A program made the position numbers and the translations under genes. Below are positions 7,573-15,483 of a stretch of 64,000 nt of DNA, in pieces; positions within the stretch are counted from its first letter, which is position 1, and each line of letters starts with the position of its first letter. The DNA is from Myxococcota bacterium (lineage in GTDB: Bacteria; Myxococcota_A; UBA796), in assembly GCA_029251165.1 (NCBI GenBank), contig JAQXDW010000014.1, forward strand, positions 51,271-115,270, written 5' to 3'. The notes beneath the pieces are model-generated. The model made no database searches and was not told the origin of the DNA. It saw only the letters and a list, made by a program, of their open reading frames with translations.

Positions 7573-7791
7573 ATGGATATTCTGCTCGGGATCATTCTCT
7601 CGCTCCTTACCAGCATGGGGGCGACCTTCGACACTGCCGACAGCTGCCTAAGCACGTCAGCAGACAGCAGCACCAGCGCAGCGCCGCTCCCCTGTCTGCC
7701 GCCTGATCCCACAGACACCAGCGAGGGGGATGACACTCGCCTCATCAAGGTCGGCGGGTCGGGGCTGATTAAGGTCGGCGGATCCGGCTGA
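7573..7791 (+). CDS. Small secreted peptide, 72 aa, with duplicated C-terminal octapeptide
   Basis: The peptide starts with a hydrophobic, export-like segment (MDILLGIILSLLTSMGATF). A Ser/Thr/Pro/Asp-rich middle with two cysteines follows, and it ends with LIKVGGSG twice in tandem, the last residues before the stop. The two octapeptide copies use different codons (for example ctcatcaag versus ctgattaag), so the repetition is kept at protein level rather than being a fresh DNA duplication. The gene begins 5 bp after the upstream regulator, implying co-transcription. A repeat-bearing secreted peptide next to a regulator recalls pheromone precursors, but no such function is shown. An upstream in-frame start at 7501 lies inside the regulator gene. 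Confidence 0.55.
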   Translation: MDILLGIILSLLTSMGATFDTADSCLSTSADSSTSAAPLPCLPPDPTDTSEGDDTRLIKVGGSGLIKVGGSG

Positions 7792-7911
7792 GGCTGCAGG
7801 AGCTGCGGTCCTGCCCAGGAGCGACCGGCCCCTGAGCTGCTGCGGTGATACTCCGCCTTCTGCCCGGGACTGTGCGTTGTCGCCTGGGAGGATTTCACCC
7901 CGGACATCTGC

Positions 7912-8640
7912 GTGCTCCTGCTCTCCATCTTCTTGGCCTGTCCCAAGCGTCCGCTGGCGGCCGCTCCGGCAGTGGATGAAATCTTTGAGGCATCCATTGA
8001 GGCTGCTGGCGGGCGCGAGGCGATGCTGAGTCACCACAACGTCATCAGCCGTGGGCAGGTGAATGCACCAGGTGCTCAGATGAGACTCACCGTCTACCAC
8101 GCCGCGCCGGACACCCTCTACACCACCCTGGAGATTCCGCAGCTTGGTGTGGTCTCCGCTGGCTACAGCGACGGGGTGGCCTGGGAATTCAACCCGATCA
8201 TGGGTCCGCGCCTGCTCACTGGTGACGAGGCTGTGGAGGAGGCAAGACGGGCGGACTTCTACGCCACCCTCAACTACACCGCCCACTACCCGCAGCGGAC
8301 CCTCATCGGTCGCGCAAAGTTCGCTGGCACAGAGACCTGGGAGGTCTCTGTGCAGACGGCGCTCGGCGACCGCGAGACGCTCTACTTCGACATCGACAGT
8401 GGGCTCCTGAAGGGCTCACAGGTGCTCCGCCGGATCGAGAGCGGAGCGCTTGCCTCGACCACCACCTTCAGCGAGCATCGGCGCGTCGGCGGCATCCTCT
8501 TGCCGGCGGTGATGATCCAGGAGTCTGCGGGGGTGGAGGTGATCGTGACCCTGGATGAGATCCACTACGATGTCGAGAGCATGCCCTCCCTCGCGCCGCC
8601 GCCGGTGGTGCTGGAGCTGGTCAGTCAGGAAGGGCTGTGA
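7912..8640 (+). CDS. LolA-like / outer-membrane lipoprotein-sorting-type lipoprotein
   Basis: The 242-residue product begins MLLLSIFLAC, an ultrashort lipobox signal with Cys10, so it should be lipid-anchored. The body is rich in alternating beta strands (MRLTVYHAAPDTLYTTLEIP, ETLYFDIDSGLLKGSQVL, HRRVGGILLPAVMIQ), the pattern of the LolA/LppX half-barrel fold seen in proteins carrying hydrophobic ligands. The phrase describing conversion of a substrate slope (DIDSGLL) is typical of that family in delta-proteobacteria. The start is GTG; the nearest purine-rich site (GGGAGG) is about 20 nt upstream, so the start is not certain. It stands alone before cutA. Confidence 0.65.
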   Translation: MLLLSIFLACPKRPLAAAPAVDEIFEASIEAAGGREAMLSHHNVISRGQVNAPGAQMRLTVYHAAPDTLYTTLEIPQLGVVSAGYSDGVAWEFNPIMGPRLLTGDEAVEEARRADFYATLNYTAHYPQRTLIGRAKFAGTETWEVSVQTALGDRETLYFDIDSGLLKGSQVLRRIESGALASTTTFSEHRRVGGILLPAVMIQESAGVEVIVTLDEIHYDVESMPSLAPPPVVLELVSQEGL

Positions 8641-8711
8641 CGGCTTCAGCGGTCCGGCCCGTGCTCCTTGGCGATCGTCGTCAGCGATAGACTCTTCGGC
8701 AAGGAGGGGCC

Positions 8712-9023
8712 ATGCGACTCATCATCTGTACGACGGCACCCGGAGAGGGCGCGCCGCTGCTGCGAACACTGCTGGAGGAGCGGGTGGTGGCTGGCGGCAA
8801 CATCATCCCCGGCATTCGGTCCCTGTACCGATGGAAGGGAGAGATCTGCGATGAGGCTGAGGAGCTGCTGGTGATGGAGACCAGCGCGGCGGGACTTGCC
8901 GAGAAGATCGCTCGGATCACGGCGCTGCACAGCTACGAGGTGCCCAAGGTGCTCGCGGTCGAGCCGACCGATGGCCCGGCGGCGTACCTGGCGTGGGTTC
9001 GCCAGCACAGCGATCTGGTGTAA
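8712..9023 (+). CDS. cutA: CutA1 divalent-cation tolerance protein
   Basis: The protein has 103 residues, the usual CutA length. It contains the conserved IPGIRSLYRWKGEICDEAEELLVMET core and the ending LAVEPTDGPAAYLAWV of this trimeric ferredoxin-fold family (PF03091). CutA is linked to copper tolerance in E. coli, although its biochemical role is unsettled. ATG 8712 follows an AAGGAGG site at ideal spacing. It appears monocistronic, flanked by lipoprotein genes. Confidence 0.95.
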   Translation: MRLIICTTAPGEGAPLLRTLLEERVVAGGNIIPGIRSLYRWKGEICDEAEELLVMETSAAGLAEKIARITALHSYEVPKVLAVEPTDGPAAYLAWVRQHSDLV

Positions 9024-9136
9024 GTCCATCGGGGTGGTTTCGTTGTCCCTCTGCACCGGGGGCTTCGCGCCTTCTTACAATCCTGCACTTCCTTGCGTCG
9101 CTCCTGGTGCACCTGTTCATGTGGTAGGGCTGAGGC

Positions 9137-10312
9137 ATGTGGATGCTCATCATTTTCGCCTGTGATTCTGAGCCGGAGTCTCCGGACATCGTCGCGCTCT
9201 GGGAGCAAGACAAGGCTGCCGCGACCGCGATGATCCTTGGTGCTCCCGATCCCATCACCCAGCTTGCGTACGTCGATGCCCTCTCTGATGCGCATCCCGA
9301 GCAGCTCGGAACGCTCTGTCCGGTGCTGCCGACGGGGGCCGCATCGGAGCGGTGTCAGACCTTCTCCAACCGGCCCCACCTCTGGGAGATCAAGGACGCG
9401 GGAAGCAGCAAGAAGGAGGACCACACCGGGATCACCGGGCTGACGACGGCCGCAGGCGCGATCGATGCGGTCCCGGTTCCGGCGTGTGAAGCTCAGACTG
9501 AGCAGTGCCGAATCTCTGCCGCGAAGGCCATCGCGCCCACCGCAGGGCTCCGTGAGATCGCTGGACTGTGCAATGGCATCGACGATCTCCGCTTCCGGCA
9601 CGAGTGCTTCTTTCAGTCTGCTGAGGTGGCGCTGCACACCGACTACCTCAAGATGCCGACGAGCCTGGAGCTGTGCCTGAGTGCCGGGGACTACGCCAGC
9701 CGGTGTGTCCGTGAGCTGGCCCGCGAGCTGGCCCGTGCCGCACCACCAGCGGACGATCCGTCTGGTCGGTGGCAGAACATCATCGGTGCGATCGATGCTG
9801 GACATGGCTGGCTGGTTGCGCAGGATCCTGACATCGGGGAGCACATGCGGGATCGGCTGTGGGCAGAGGTGGTCTGGGGGGCGTTTGGGCGCGCCGGGAA
9901 CATCACCGGCGACCTGCTGGCGCAGCTGCCAGCAGAGACCGCACCGCACATTCGCGCCTCGGCGGCGTGGTACCTCGTCGAGGCTGGACAGGCGGGAGAG
10001 ACACTGGCAGCGTGGGAGACGGCGGTCGGAGCGGCGCTGAAGCGACGAGGGCAGAAGGGGGCGATGCAGCGCAACGTGCAGCCGACCCGCCGGATGGGCG
10101 TGACGCGGGAGATCTCGGAGCCGTGGGTGCACTTCCTGGGAGACAGCCAGCGGCCGACGAGCGAGGATGCGTCACTTGATCTCCGACTGGCGCTGCTGGA
10201 GATTGCGGCGAGCCGCCGGCAGTGGGATCTGGTGCGAGATGCTCGGCAGGATGAGGGGCTTCGCTCCCGCGCTGAGGTGCTGCTGAAGACCACGCGGAGC
10301 AAGAAGCCGTGA
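9137..10312 (+). CDS. Cysteine-rich lipoprotein, unknown function
   Basis: The 391-residue protein starts MWMLIIFAC, an ultrashort lipobox (Cys9). The remainder carries paired cysteines (for example PACEAQTEQC, GLCNGID, HECFFQ) and helical segments that look like solenoid/TPR-like alpha-alpha pairs, such as GDLLAQLPAETAPHIRASAAWYLVEAG. The C-terminal third is basic. It has no recognised domain. Its 3' end faces trhO across a stem-loop. It is probably periplasmic and lipid-anchored; the cysteines may form disulphides. Confidence 0.7.
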   Translation: MWMLIIFACDSEPESPDIVALWEQDKAAATAMILGAPDPITQLAYVDALSDAHPEQLGTLCPVLPTGAASERCQTFSNRPHLWEIKDAGSSKKEDHTGITGLTTAAGAIDAVPVPACEAQTEQCRISAAKAIAPTAGLREIAGLCNGIDDLRFRHECFFQSAEVALHTDYLKMPTSLELCLSAGDYASRCVRELARELARAAPPADDPSGRWQNIIGAIDAGHGWLVAQDPDIGEHMRDRLWAEVVWGAFGRAGNITGDLLAQLPAETAPHIRASAAWYLVEAGQAGETLAAWETAVGAALKRRGQKGAMQRNVQPTRRMGVTREISEPWVHFLGDSQRPTSEDASLDLRLALLEIAASRRQWDLVRDARQDEGLRSRAEVLLKTTRSKKP

Positions 10313-10339
10313 GGGCACGTCACGCCAGTCAGCGTGCCC
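10313..10339. terminator. Stem-loop between convergent genes
   Basis: gggcacg and cgtgccc form a perfect 7-bp stem around a 13-nt loop immediately after the stop of the lipoprotein gene and before the 3' end of trhO. There is no T-tract, so if it terminates it would do so weakly or with Rho. Confidence 0.4.
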
Positions 10340-10391
10340 CGGCGGGTCTGGGCTGTCTGCCGGTGGATTCAGGCGCGCCGAGCGCACCGAC

Positions 10392-11162
10392 TCAGGACGT
10401 GCTCGGGGAGCCTGCCCAGCCATCACCGATGTGCTCGAGTGCCGTCGGCTTGTCGGCGTATCGGGGCGCAAGATCGTGATCGAGCGCGCGCCGCTGATCG
10501 AAGATGAAGCACTCGCCTTCCCACATTGACGACTCCCGTGGGACTTCCTTGAGATAGCTGAGGATGCCACCCTTGAGGTGCATGACCCGGTCAAAGCCGC
10601 GAGAGAGAAGGTAGCTGCTTGCCTTCTCACAGCGGATGCCGCCAGTGCAGAACATCGCGACGGGCTGGCTCGGATCGAGACCATCGACGAATGCTGGAAA
10701 GTCGCTGAAGGCGCGGGTCTGTGGATCGACGGCCCCCTGGAAGGTGCCCAGCGCGATCTCGTGGTGGTTGCGGGTGTCGATCACGACCACCTCCGGGTCG
10801 GAGATCACCGCATTCCAGTCGGCGGGCGCGATGTACTCACCGACCTGCGCCAGCGGATCTGCTGGGGTCCGCAGGCTGACGATCTCAGCCTTGAGTCGGA
10901 CCTTGAGGTGCTCAAACGGCGGGTAGTCTGCTTCGGAGGACTGGTAGGTGAGGTCTGCGAGGCGCGCGTCAGCACGCAGCCAGGAAAACACCGACGCGAT
11001 CGCCATGGGGGGGCCGCAGATGGTGCCGTTGATGCCCTCCTCAGCAAGCAGGATGCTGCCGAGGATCCCGTGCTCGACACAGACCGCCTTGAGCCGAGGC
11101 TGGAGCGCGTGAAAGTCGGGGAGGGGAGTAAAGCGGTAGAAAGCGGCAATTCGGATCGACAT
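10392..11162 (-). CDS. trhO: tRNA uridine(34) hydroxylase TrhO (rhodanese family)
   Basis: The 256-residue protein matches TrhO/YceA. An N-terminal ferredoxin-like domain (AEEGINGTICG) is followed by the linker motif SEADYPPFEHLKVRLKAEIV and a rhodanese domain with the loop FCTGGIRCEKA (C172 and C178). The enzyme family installs 5-hydroxyuridine at the wobble position of tRNAs. After FIFDQRRALDHDL the protein ends quickly and lacks the C-terminal cysteine-bearing extension found in longer members. It is divergent from the tetR gene at 11241 with a 78-bp intergenic region. ATG 11162 lacks a clear ribosome binding site. Confidence 0.92.
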   Translation of the reverse strand: MSIRIAAFYRFTPLPDFHALQPRLKAVCVEHGILGSILLAEEGINGTICGPPMAIASVFSWLRADARLADLTYQSSEADYPPFEHLKVRLKAEIVSLRTPADPLAQVGEYIAPADWNAVISDPEVVVIDTRNHHEIALGTFQGAVDPQTRAFSDFPAFVDGLDPSQPVAMFCTGGIRCEKASSYLLSRGFDRVMHLKGGILSYLKEVPRESSMWEGECFIFDQRRALDHDLAPRYADKPTALEHIGDGWAGSPSTS

Positions 11163-11240
11163 TCGGAGGAAGTATCCGAGGGATCCGAGCAGCGGCCAGA
11201 TGTCAGCACAGGATTTCTGGTTGTGCTATGGATTGTGTCA

Positions 11241-11900
11241 ATGAATGACAGTCAGTCAGTGACGCCTCGACAGTCGTCAAGCTCCCGCGGACTCGACCCG
11301 GAGAAGCGCCGGCGCTTCCTGGAGGTTGCCCGCCGCCGGTTCGTCGCTGGCGGCTACGCAAAGACCTCCATCTCCGCCATTGTGCGAGAGTCTGGCGTTG
11401 CACAGGGAACGTTCTACCTGTACTTCAAGAACAAAGAGCAGCTGCTTGGCTACCTGCGGCGTGAGGTCTTGCTCGACTACATCGCCGCGCTCCAGGCTGG
11501 CAGCGGCGGCGAGGGGCCAGCAGATGTTCGCCTGCTCGCCGGGCTCGACGTCATCCACGCTCGGGTCGCCCACCACCGCGACCTTGTCCGGGTCTTTCGG
11601 CAGGCGGCGACGGGAGAAGAGAGCGAGGTCCAGGTCCTCCAGGGGCGGCGCTCCCTGGCTCGACCCCTCGCCGCGATCATCACCGAGGGGATGGAAGACG
11701 GGAGCTTCGTCGTCGATGATCCAGAGATCTCCGCACACTTCGTCATCTCCCTGCTCGCCAACCTCCTCTACGAGGCGCTGACCTATGAGGAGCCAGCCGG
11801 CCCTGCGGTGGTCACCGAGCATGCCTCCCGGTTCCTCCTGCGCGCCCTCGGCGTGAAGCCTGACCGAATCAACGCCCTCGTTCCCCGCTCCTCCGAGTAG
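11241..11900 (+). CDS. TetR-family regulator of the downstream acyl-CoA operon
   Basis: The 219-residue protein has an N-terminal TetR HTH at residues ~20-65 (RRFVAGGYAKTSISAIVRES, GVAQGTFYLYFKNKEQLL), then a helical ligand-binding domain. Its stop at 11898-11900 is 2 bp from the next ATG, so it is co-transcribed with the acyl-CoA carboxylase cluster. It probably senses an acyl-CoA or acid intermediate. Acyclic-terpenoid (atu) clusters also carry a TetR regulator (AtuR), whereas many leucine (liu) clusters use MerR. ATG 11241 is weakly supported by a ribosome binding site; upstream residues in this frame lie over trhO and are not credible. Confidence 0.85.
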   Translation: MNDSQSVTPRQSSSSRGLDPEKRRRFLEVARRRFVAGGYAKTSISAIVRESGVAQGTFYLYFKNKEQLLGYLRREVLLDYIAALQAGSGGEGPADVRLLAGLDVIHARVAHHRDLVRVFRQAATGEESEVQVLQGRRSLARPLAAIITEGMEDGSFVVDDPEISAHFVISLLANLLYEALTYEEPAGPAVVTEHASRFLLRALGVKPDRINALVPRSSE

Positions 11901-11902
11901 CC

Positions 11903-13513
11903 ATGCCCGTCATCGACTCTGCGATCGACACCACCAGCGACGCCTACCAGACCGCCCGCGCCGAGATGATCGGCCTGGTCGATGAGATCCGTGCGGTCGA
12001 GGCGCGGATCCGAGCGTACTCCGAGAAGGCCGCGCCGAAGTTTGCCAAGCGCGGCCAGCTGCTGCCCCGAGAGCGGGTGGCTCGGCTGCTCGATCCGGGC
12101 AGTCCGTTCCTGGAGCTGTCCAGCCTCGCTGGCTTCGGGATGCACGACGACGACGGCAAGGACAAGGTCGCTGGCGGCGGAAACATCGTCGGGGTCGGCA
12201 TGGTCAGCGGCGTCCGCTGCATGATCACCGCCAACGATGCCGGCATCAAGGGGGGCTCGATCACCCCGATGGGCCTGAAGAAGAGCCTCCGGGCCCAGGA
12301 GATTGCCCTCAAGCAGCGCCTGCCGTCGGTGAGCCTGGTGGAGAGCGGCGGGGCCAACCTGCTGCACCAGTCGGAGATCTTTGTCGACGGCGGACGGGTG
12401 TTCTGCAACATGGCCCGTCTCTCTGCTGCCGGGATTCCCCAGATCACCGTGGTCCATGGCTCCGCGACGGCGGGCGGGGCGTACATGCCGGGGCTGTCGG
12501 ACTACGTGATCGCGGTCGCCGAGCGGGCCAAGATCTTCCTCGCTGGTCCGCCGCTGGTGAAGGCTGCCCTGGGCGAAGAGGCCACTGAGGCCGATCTCGG
12601 GGGCGCGCCCATGCATGCTGAGATCACCGGAATGGTGGAGTACCTCGCCAAGGACGATGCCCACGGCATCCACCTCGCTCGACAGGTTATCGACCAGCTC
12701 GGGCTCGGCGCTCCGGGGGCGGTCCCTGACTTTGAGCCGCCGCTGTACGCTCCCGATGAGCTCTGCGGAGTCGTCCCGGTCGACACCCGACAGCCCTACG
12801 ACGTCCGAGAGGTCATCACCCGACTGGTCGATGGCTCACGCTTCCTGATGTTCAAGGGGCGATTTGGCGCAGAGACGGTCTGCGGTCACGCCGCCATTGA
12901 GGGCGTCCGTGTCGGCATCATCGGCAACAACGGTCCGATCCAGCCCGAGGGCAGCCTCAAGGCCGCGCAATTCATCCAGCTCTGCCAGCAGGCCGGCCTG
13001 CCCCTCGTCTTTCTGATGAACACCACCGGCTACATGGTCGGTACTGAGGCGGAGCAGAAGGGCGCGGTCAAGCACGGCGCGAAGATGATCCAGGCGGTCG
13101 CCTGTTCCACCGTCCCGAAGGTGACGGTGGTCATCGGCGGCGGATACGGTGCGGGCAACTATGGGATGTGCGGTCGGGCCTACGAGCCGGACTTCATCTT
13201 TGCCTGGCCCAACTCCAAGGTCGCGGTCATGGGTGGTCAGCAAGCCGGTGAGGTCATGAAGATCATCACCCGGGCCAGCTATGCCCGGCGCGGCTTTCCG
13301 ATCGTCGAGGAGGTCCTCGAGCACTTCGCTGGGGAGCTCCGCGACAAGCTCGAGAGCCAGACCTCTGCCCTGTTCGCCACCGCCCGCATCTGGGACGACG
13401 GCGTCATCGATCCCCGCGACACCCGCTCGGTGCTCGCGATGAGCCTCCGCATCGCCGGCGACGCCCGGCGACGCACCCTGTCTCCCTCTACCTTTGGTGT
13501 CGCCCGTGGGTGA
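11903..13513 (+). CDS. Acyl-CoA carboxylase, carboxyltransferase (beta) subunit, MccB/AtuC-like
   Basis: The 536-residue protein is a crotonase-fold carboxyltransferase of the methylcrotonyl-/geranyl-CoA carboxylase type. Key parts are LVESGGANL, the first oxyanion loop HGSATAGGAYMPG, FLAGPPLVKAALGEEAT, GGAPMHAEITG, and the second loop IGGGYGAGNYGMCGRAYEPDF near residue 415. It transfers CO2 from biotin of the partner subunit (15480-17408) to the gamma carbon of a 3-methyl-branched enoyl-CoA. Length fits. Methylcrotonyl-CoA versus geranyl-CoA specificity cannot be settled by eye. It is the second gene of a compact six-gene operon. Confidence 0.9.
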   Translation: MPVIDSAIDTTSDAYQTARAEMIGLVDEIRAVEARIRAYSEKAAPKFAKRGQLLPRERVARLLDPGSPFLELSSLAGFGMHDDDGKDKVAGGGNIVGVGMVSGVRCMITANDAGIKGGSITPMGLKKSLRAQEIALKQRLPSVSLVESGGANLLHQSEIFVDGGRVFCNMARLSAAGIPQITVVHGSATAGGAYMPGLSDYVIAVAERAKIFLAGPPLVKAALGEEATEADLGGAPMHAEITGMVEYLAKDDAHGIHLARQVIDQLGLGAPGAVPDFEPPLYAPDELCGVVPVDTRQPYDVREVITRLVDGSRFLMFKGRFGAETVCGHAAIEGVRVGIIGNNGPIQPEGSLKAAQFIQLCQQAGLPLVFLMNTTGYMVGTEAEQKGAVKHGAKMIQAVACSTVPKVTVVIGGGYGAGNYGMCGRAYEPDFIFAWPNSKVAVMGGQQAGEVMKIITRASYARRGFPIVEEVLEHFAGELRDKLESQTSALFATARIWDDGVIDPRDTRSVLAMSLRIAGDARRRTLSPSTFGVARG

Positions 13514-13528
13514 CCCAGGAGAATCTTC

Positions 13529-14689
13529 ATGAGCATGTGGACTGAAGAACATCGGATGCTGCGCGACACCGTTCGCCGGTTTGTCGACAACGAGATCAAC
13601 CCGTTCGTCGACGAGTGGGAAGAGGCGGGGATGTTTCCGGCCCACGAGCTCTTCAAGAAGGCTGGAAAGCTCGGACTGCTCGGCCTGAACCGCGAAGAGA
13701 AGTACGGCGGCAGCGGCCTGGACTACAGCTTCAATGTCGCCCAGGGCGAGGAGCTTGGGCACATCAACTGCGGCGGCATTCCGATGGCGCTCGGTGTCCA
13801 CACCGACATGTGCACCCCCGCGCTCGCTCAGTTCGGCTCCGATGCCCTCAAGCGTGCCTGGCTCGTGCCCTCCATCGCCGGAGACATGGTCGGCTGCGTG
13901 GGCGTCTCGGAGGCCTCTGCCGGCTCAGACGTCGCCCGCATCCAGACCCGGGCGGTCCGTGACGGCGACGACTACGTCATCAACGGCTCGAAGATGTGGA
14001 TCACCAACGGCCTCCAGGCGGACTGGATGTGCGCCCTGGTCAACACCTCCGAGGGCCATCCCCACACCAACAAGTCGCTGGTCATCATTCCGATGGACGC
14101 TCCCGGGGTCAGCCGTGTCCGAAAGCTCAACAAGCTCGGCATGCGCTCCTCGGACACCGCCGAGATCTACTTCGACGATGTGCGGATCCCCGTCTCCAAC
14201 TGCATCGGCGATGAGGGCGCGGGCTTCATGTACCAGATGCTCCAGTTCCAGGAGGAGCGGCTGTGGGCGGGGGCGAACACCCTCATCGGTCTGGAGAACT
14301 GCATCCAGTGGACGGTCGACTACACCCGACAGCGAAAGGCCTTCAAGAAGTCGATCCTCGACAACCAGGTCGTTCACTTCCGGCTCGCGGAGCTGTCGAC
14401 GGAGATCGAGGCGCTGCGGGCGCTGGTCTACCGCGCCACCGAGCAGTACGTCGCTGGCGAGAACGTCACCCGGCTGGCGAGCATGGTGAAGCTGAAGTCC
14501 GGGCGCCTTGCCCGCGAGGTCACCGACTCCTGCCTTCAGTACTGGGGCGGCATGGGCTTTATGTGGGAGACGAAGATCAGCCGGGCCTACCGCGACACCC
14601 GACTCATCAGCATCGGCGGCGGCGCAGACGAGATCATGCTCGGGATCATCTGCAAGCTCGATGGCATCCTGCCCGAGAGGAAGCGGTGA
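13529..14689 (+). CDS. Acyl-CoA dehydrogenase (AtuD / isovaleryl-CoA dehydrogenase-like)
   Basis: The 386-residue protein is a complete flavoprotein acyl-CoA dehydrogenase. It has the N-terminal helical domain, then VGCVGVSEASAGSDVARI and NGSKMWITNG (FAD/substrate signatures) and the C-terminal helix bundle with QYWGGMGFMWE near residue 340 and the SRAYRDTRLISIGGGADEIM terminal motif. It introduces the 2,3-double bond before carboxylation by the flanking carboxylase. Gene order (carboxylase beta, dehydrogenase, hydratase, carboxylase alpha) equals atuCDEF. The ATG has AGGAGA upstream, 15 bp after the previous stop. Confidence 0.9.
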   Translation: MSMWTEEHRMLRDTVRRFVDNEINPFVDEWEEAGMFPAHELFKKAGKLGLLGLNREEKYGGSGLDYSFNVAQGEELGHINCGGIPMALGVHTDMCTPALAQFGSDALKRAWLVPSIAGDMVGCVGVSEASAGSDVARIQTRAVRDGDDYVINGSKMWITNGLQADWMCALVNTSEGHPHTNKSLVIIPMDAPGVSRVRKLNKLGMRSSDTAEIYFDDVRIPVSNCIGDEGAGFMYQMLQFQEERLWAGANTLIGLENCIQWTVDYTRQRKAFKKSILDNQVVHFRLAELSTEIEALRALVYRATEQYVAGENVTRLASMVKLKSGRLAREVTDSCLQYWGGMGFMWETKISRAYRDTRLISIGGGADEIMLGIICKLDGILPERKR

Positions 14690-15483
14690 GCGATGTCCTG
14701 ATCCAGACCCGGACGGGCGGGGCGCTGTACCTCACCCTGAGCCGCCCCCGTCGCCGCAATGCGATGAGCTTTGCGATGGTCGATGCGCTGATCGCGGCCC
14801 TGGAGTCTGTCCGGGCGGATCGCTCGGTTCGGGCGATCGTGCTGCGGGGCGCGGAGGGCAACTTCTGCAGCGGCGGCGACATCAAGGACATGGCGGCCAT
14901 CCGTGGGGATGCTCCTGGTCCCGACGGTCGGGATCCCATCGCGGTTGGAAACCGCCGGTTTGGGTCCATGCTCCAGGCCTTCGAGGATGCGCCTCAGCCG
15001 GTGATCGCGGTGTGCGAGGGCGCGGTGATGGGCGGGGGCTTCGGGCTGGCGTGTGTGGCCGACATCACCTTCGCGGTCCAGGGCGCTCGGTTTCGCCTCC
15101 CAGAGACTGGTCTCGGGCTGACCCCGGCACAGGTCATGCCATTCATCGTGCGCCGCATCGGGCTGACCCAGGCGCGCCGCCTCGCGGTGACCGGCGCAGA
15201 CCTCAGCGCCGATCAGGCCGCAGCCATCGGGCTGGCCCATGCCAGCATCACCGCCGAAGAGATCGACGATCAGGTCGCGAAGACCCTCGCCGACATCCAG
15301 CGCGGCGGTCCTGAAGCGGTCGCAGCGACCAAGGCTCTGGCGCTCTCGGTGGGCACCATGCCGCTGGATGCGCTGCTGGATGCGGCCGCCGATGGCTTCG
15401 CTGCGGCATCCCGAGGAGAAGAAGCGATGGCAGGGTTGATGGCGTTCATCAGCAAGACCGAGCCCCCCTGGGTGAGCCGGTGA
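14686..15483 (+). CDS. Enoyl-CoA hydratase/isomerase (AtuE/LiuC-like)
   Basis: The 265-residue crotonase-family protein begins at a GTG overlapping the upstream TGA (gtga), so translation is coupled. Crotonase motifs are LSRPRRRNAMS, GNFCSGGDIKDM (first oxyanion loop) and CEGAVMGGGFGLACVADITFA, followed by RLPETGLGLTPAQ, where the catalytic Glu normally lies. In this operon it should hydrate the carboxylated enoyl-CoA (a methylglutaconyl-type or isohexenylglutaconyl-type substrate). It ends in an overlapping GTGA with the biotin carboxylase. Confidence 0.9.
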   Translation: MSDVLIQTRTGGALYLTLSRPRRRNAMSFAMVDALIAALESVRADRSVRAIVLRGAEGNFCSGGDIKDMAAIRGDAPGPDGRDPIAVGNRRFGSMLQAFEDAPQPVIAVCEGAVMGGGFGLACVADITFAVQGARFRLPETGLGLTPAQVMPFIVRRIGLTQARRLAVTGADLSADQAAAIGLAHASITAEEIDDQVAKTLADIQRGGPEAVAATKALALSVGTMPLDALLDAAADGFAAASRGEEAMAGLMAFISKTEPPWVSR

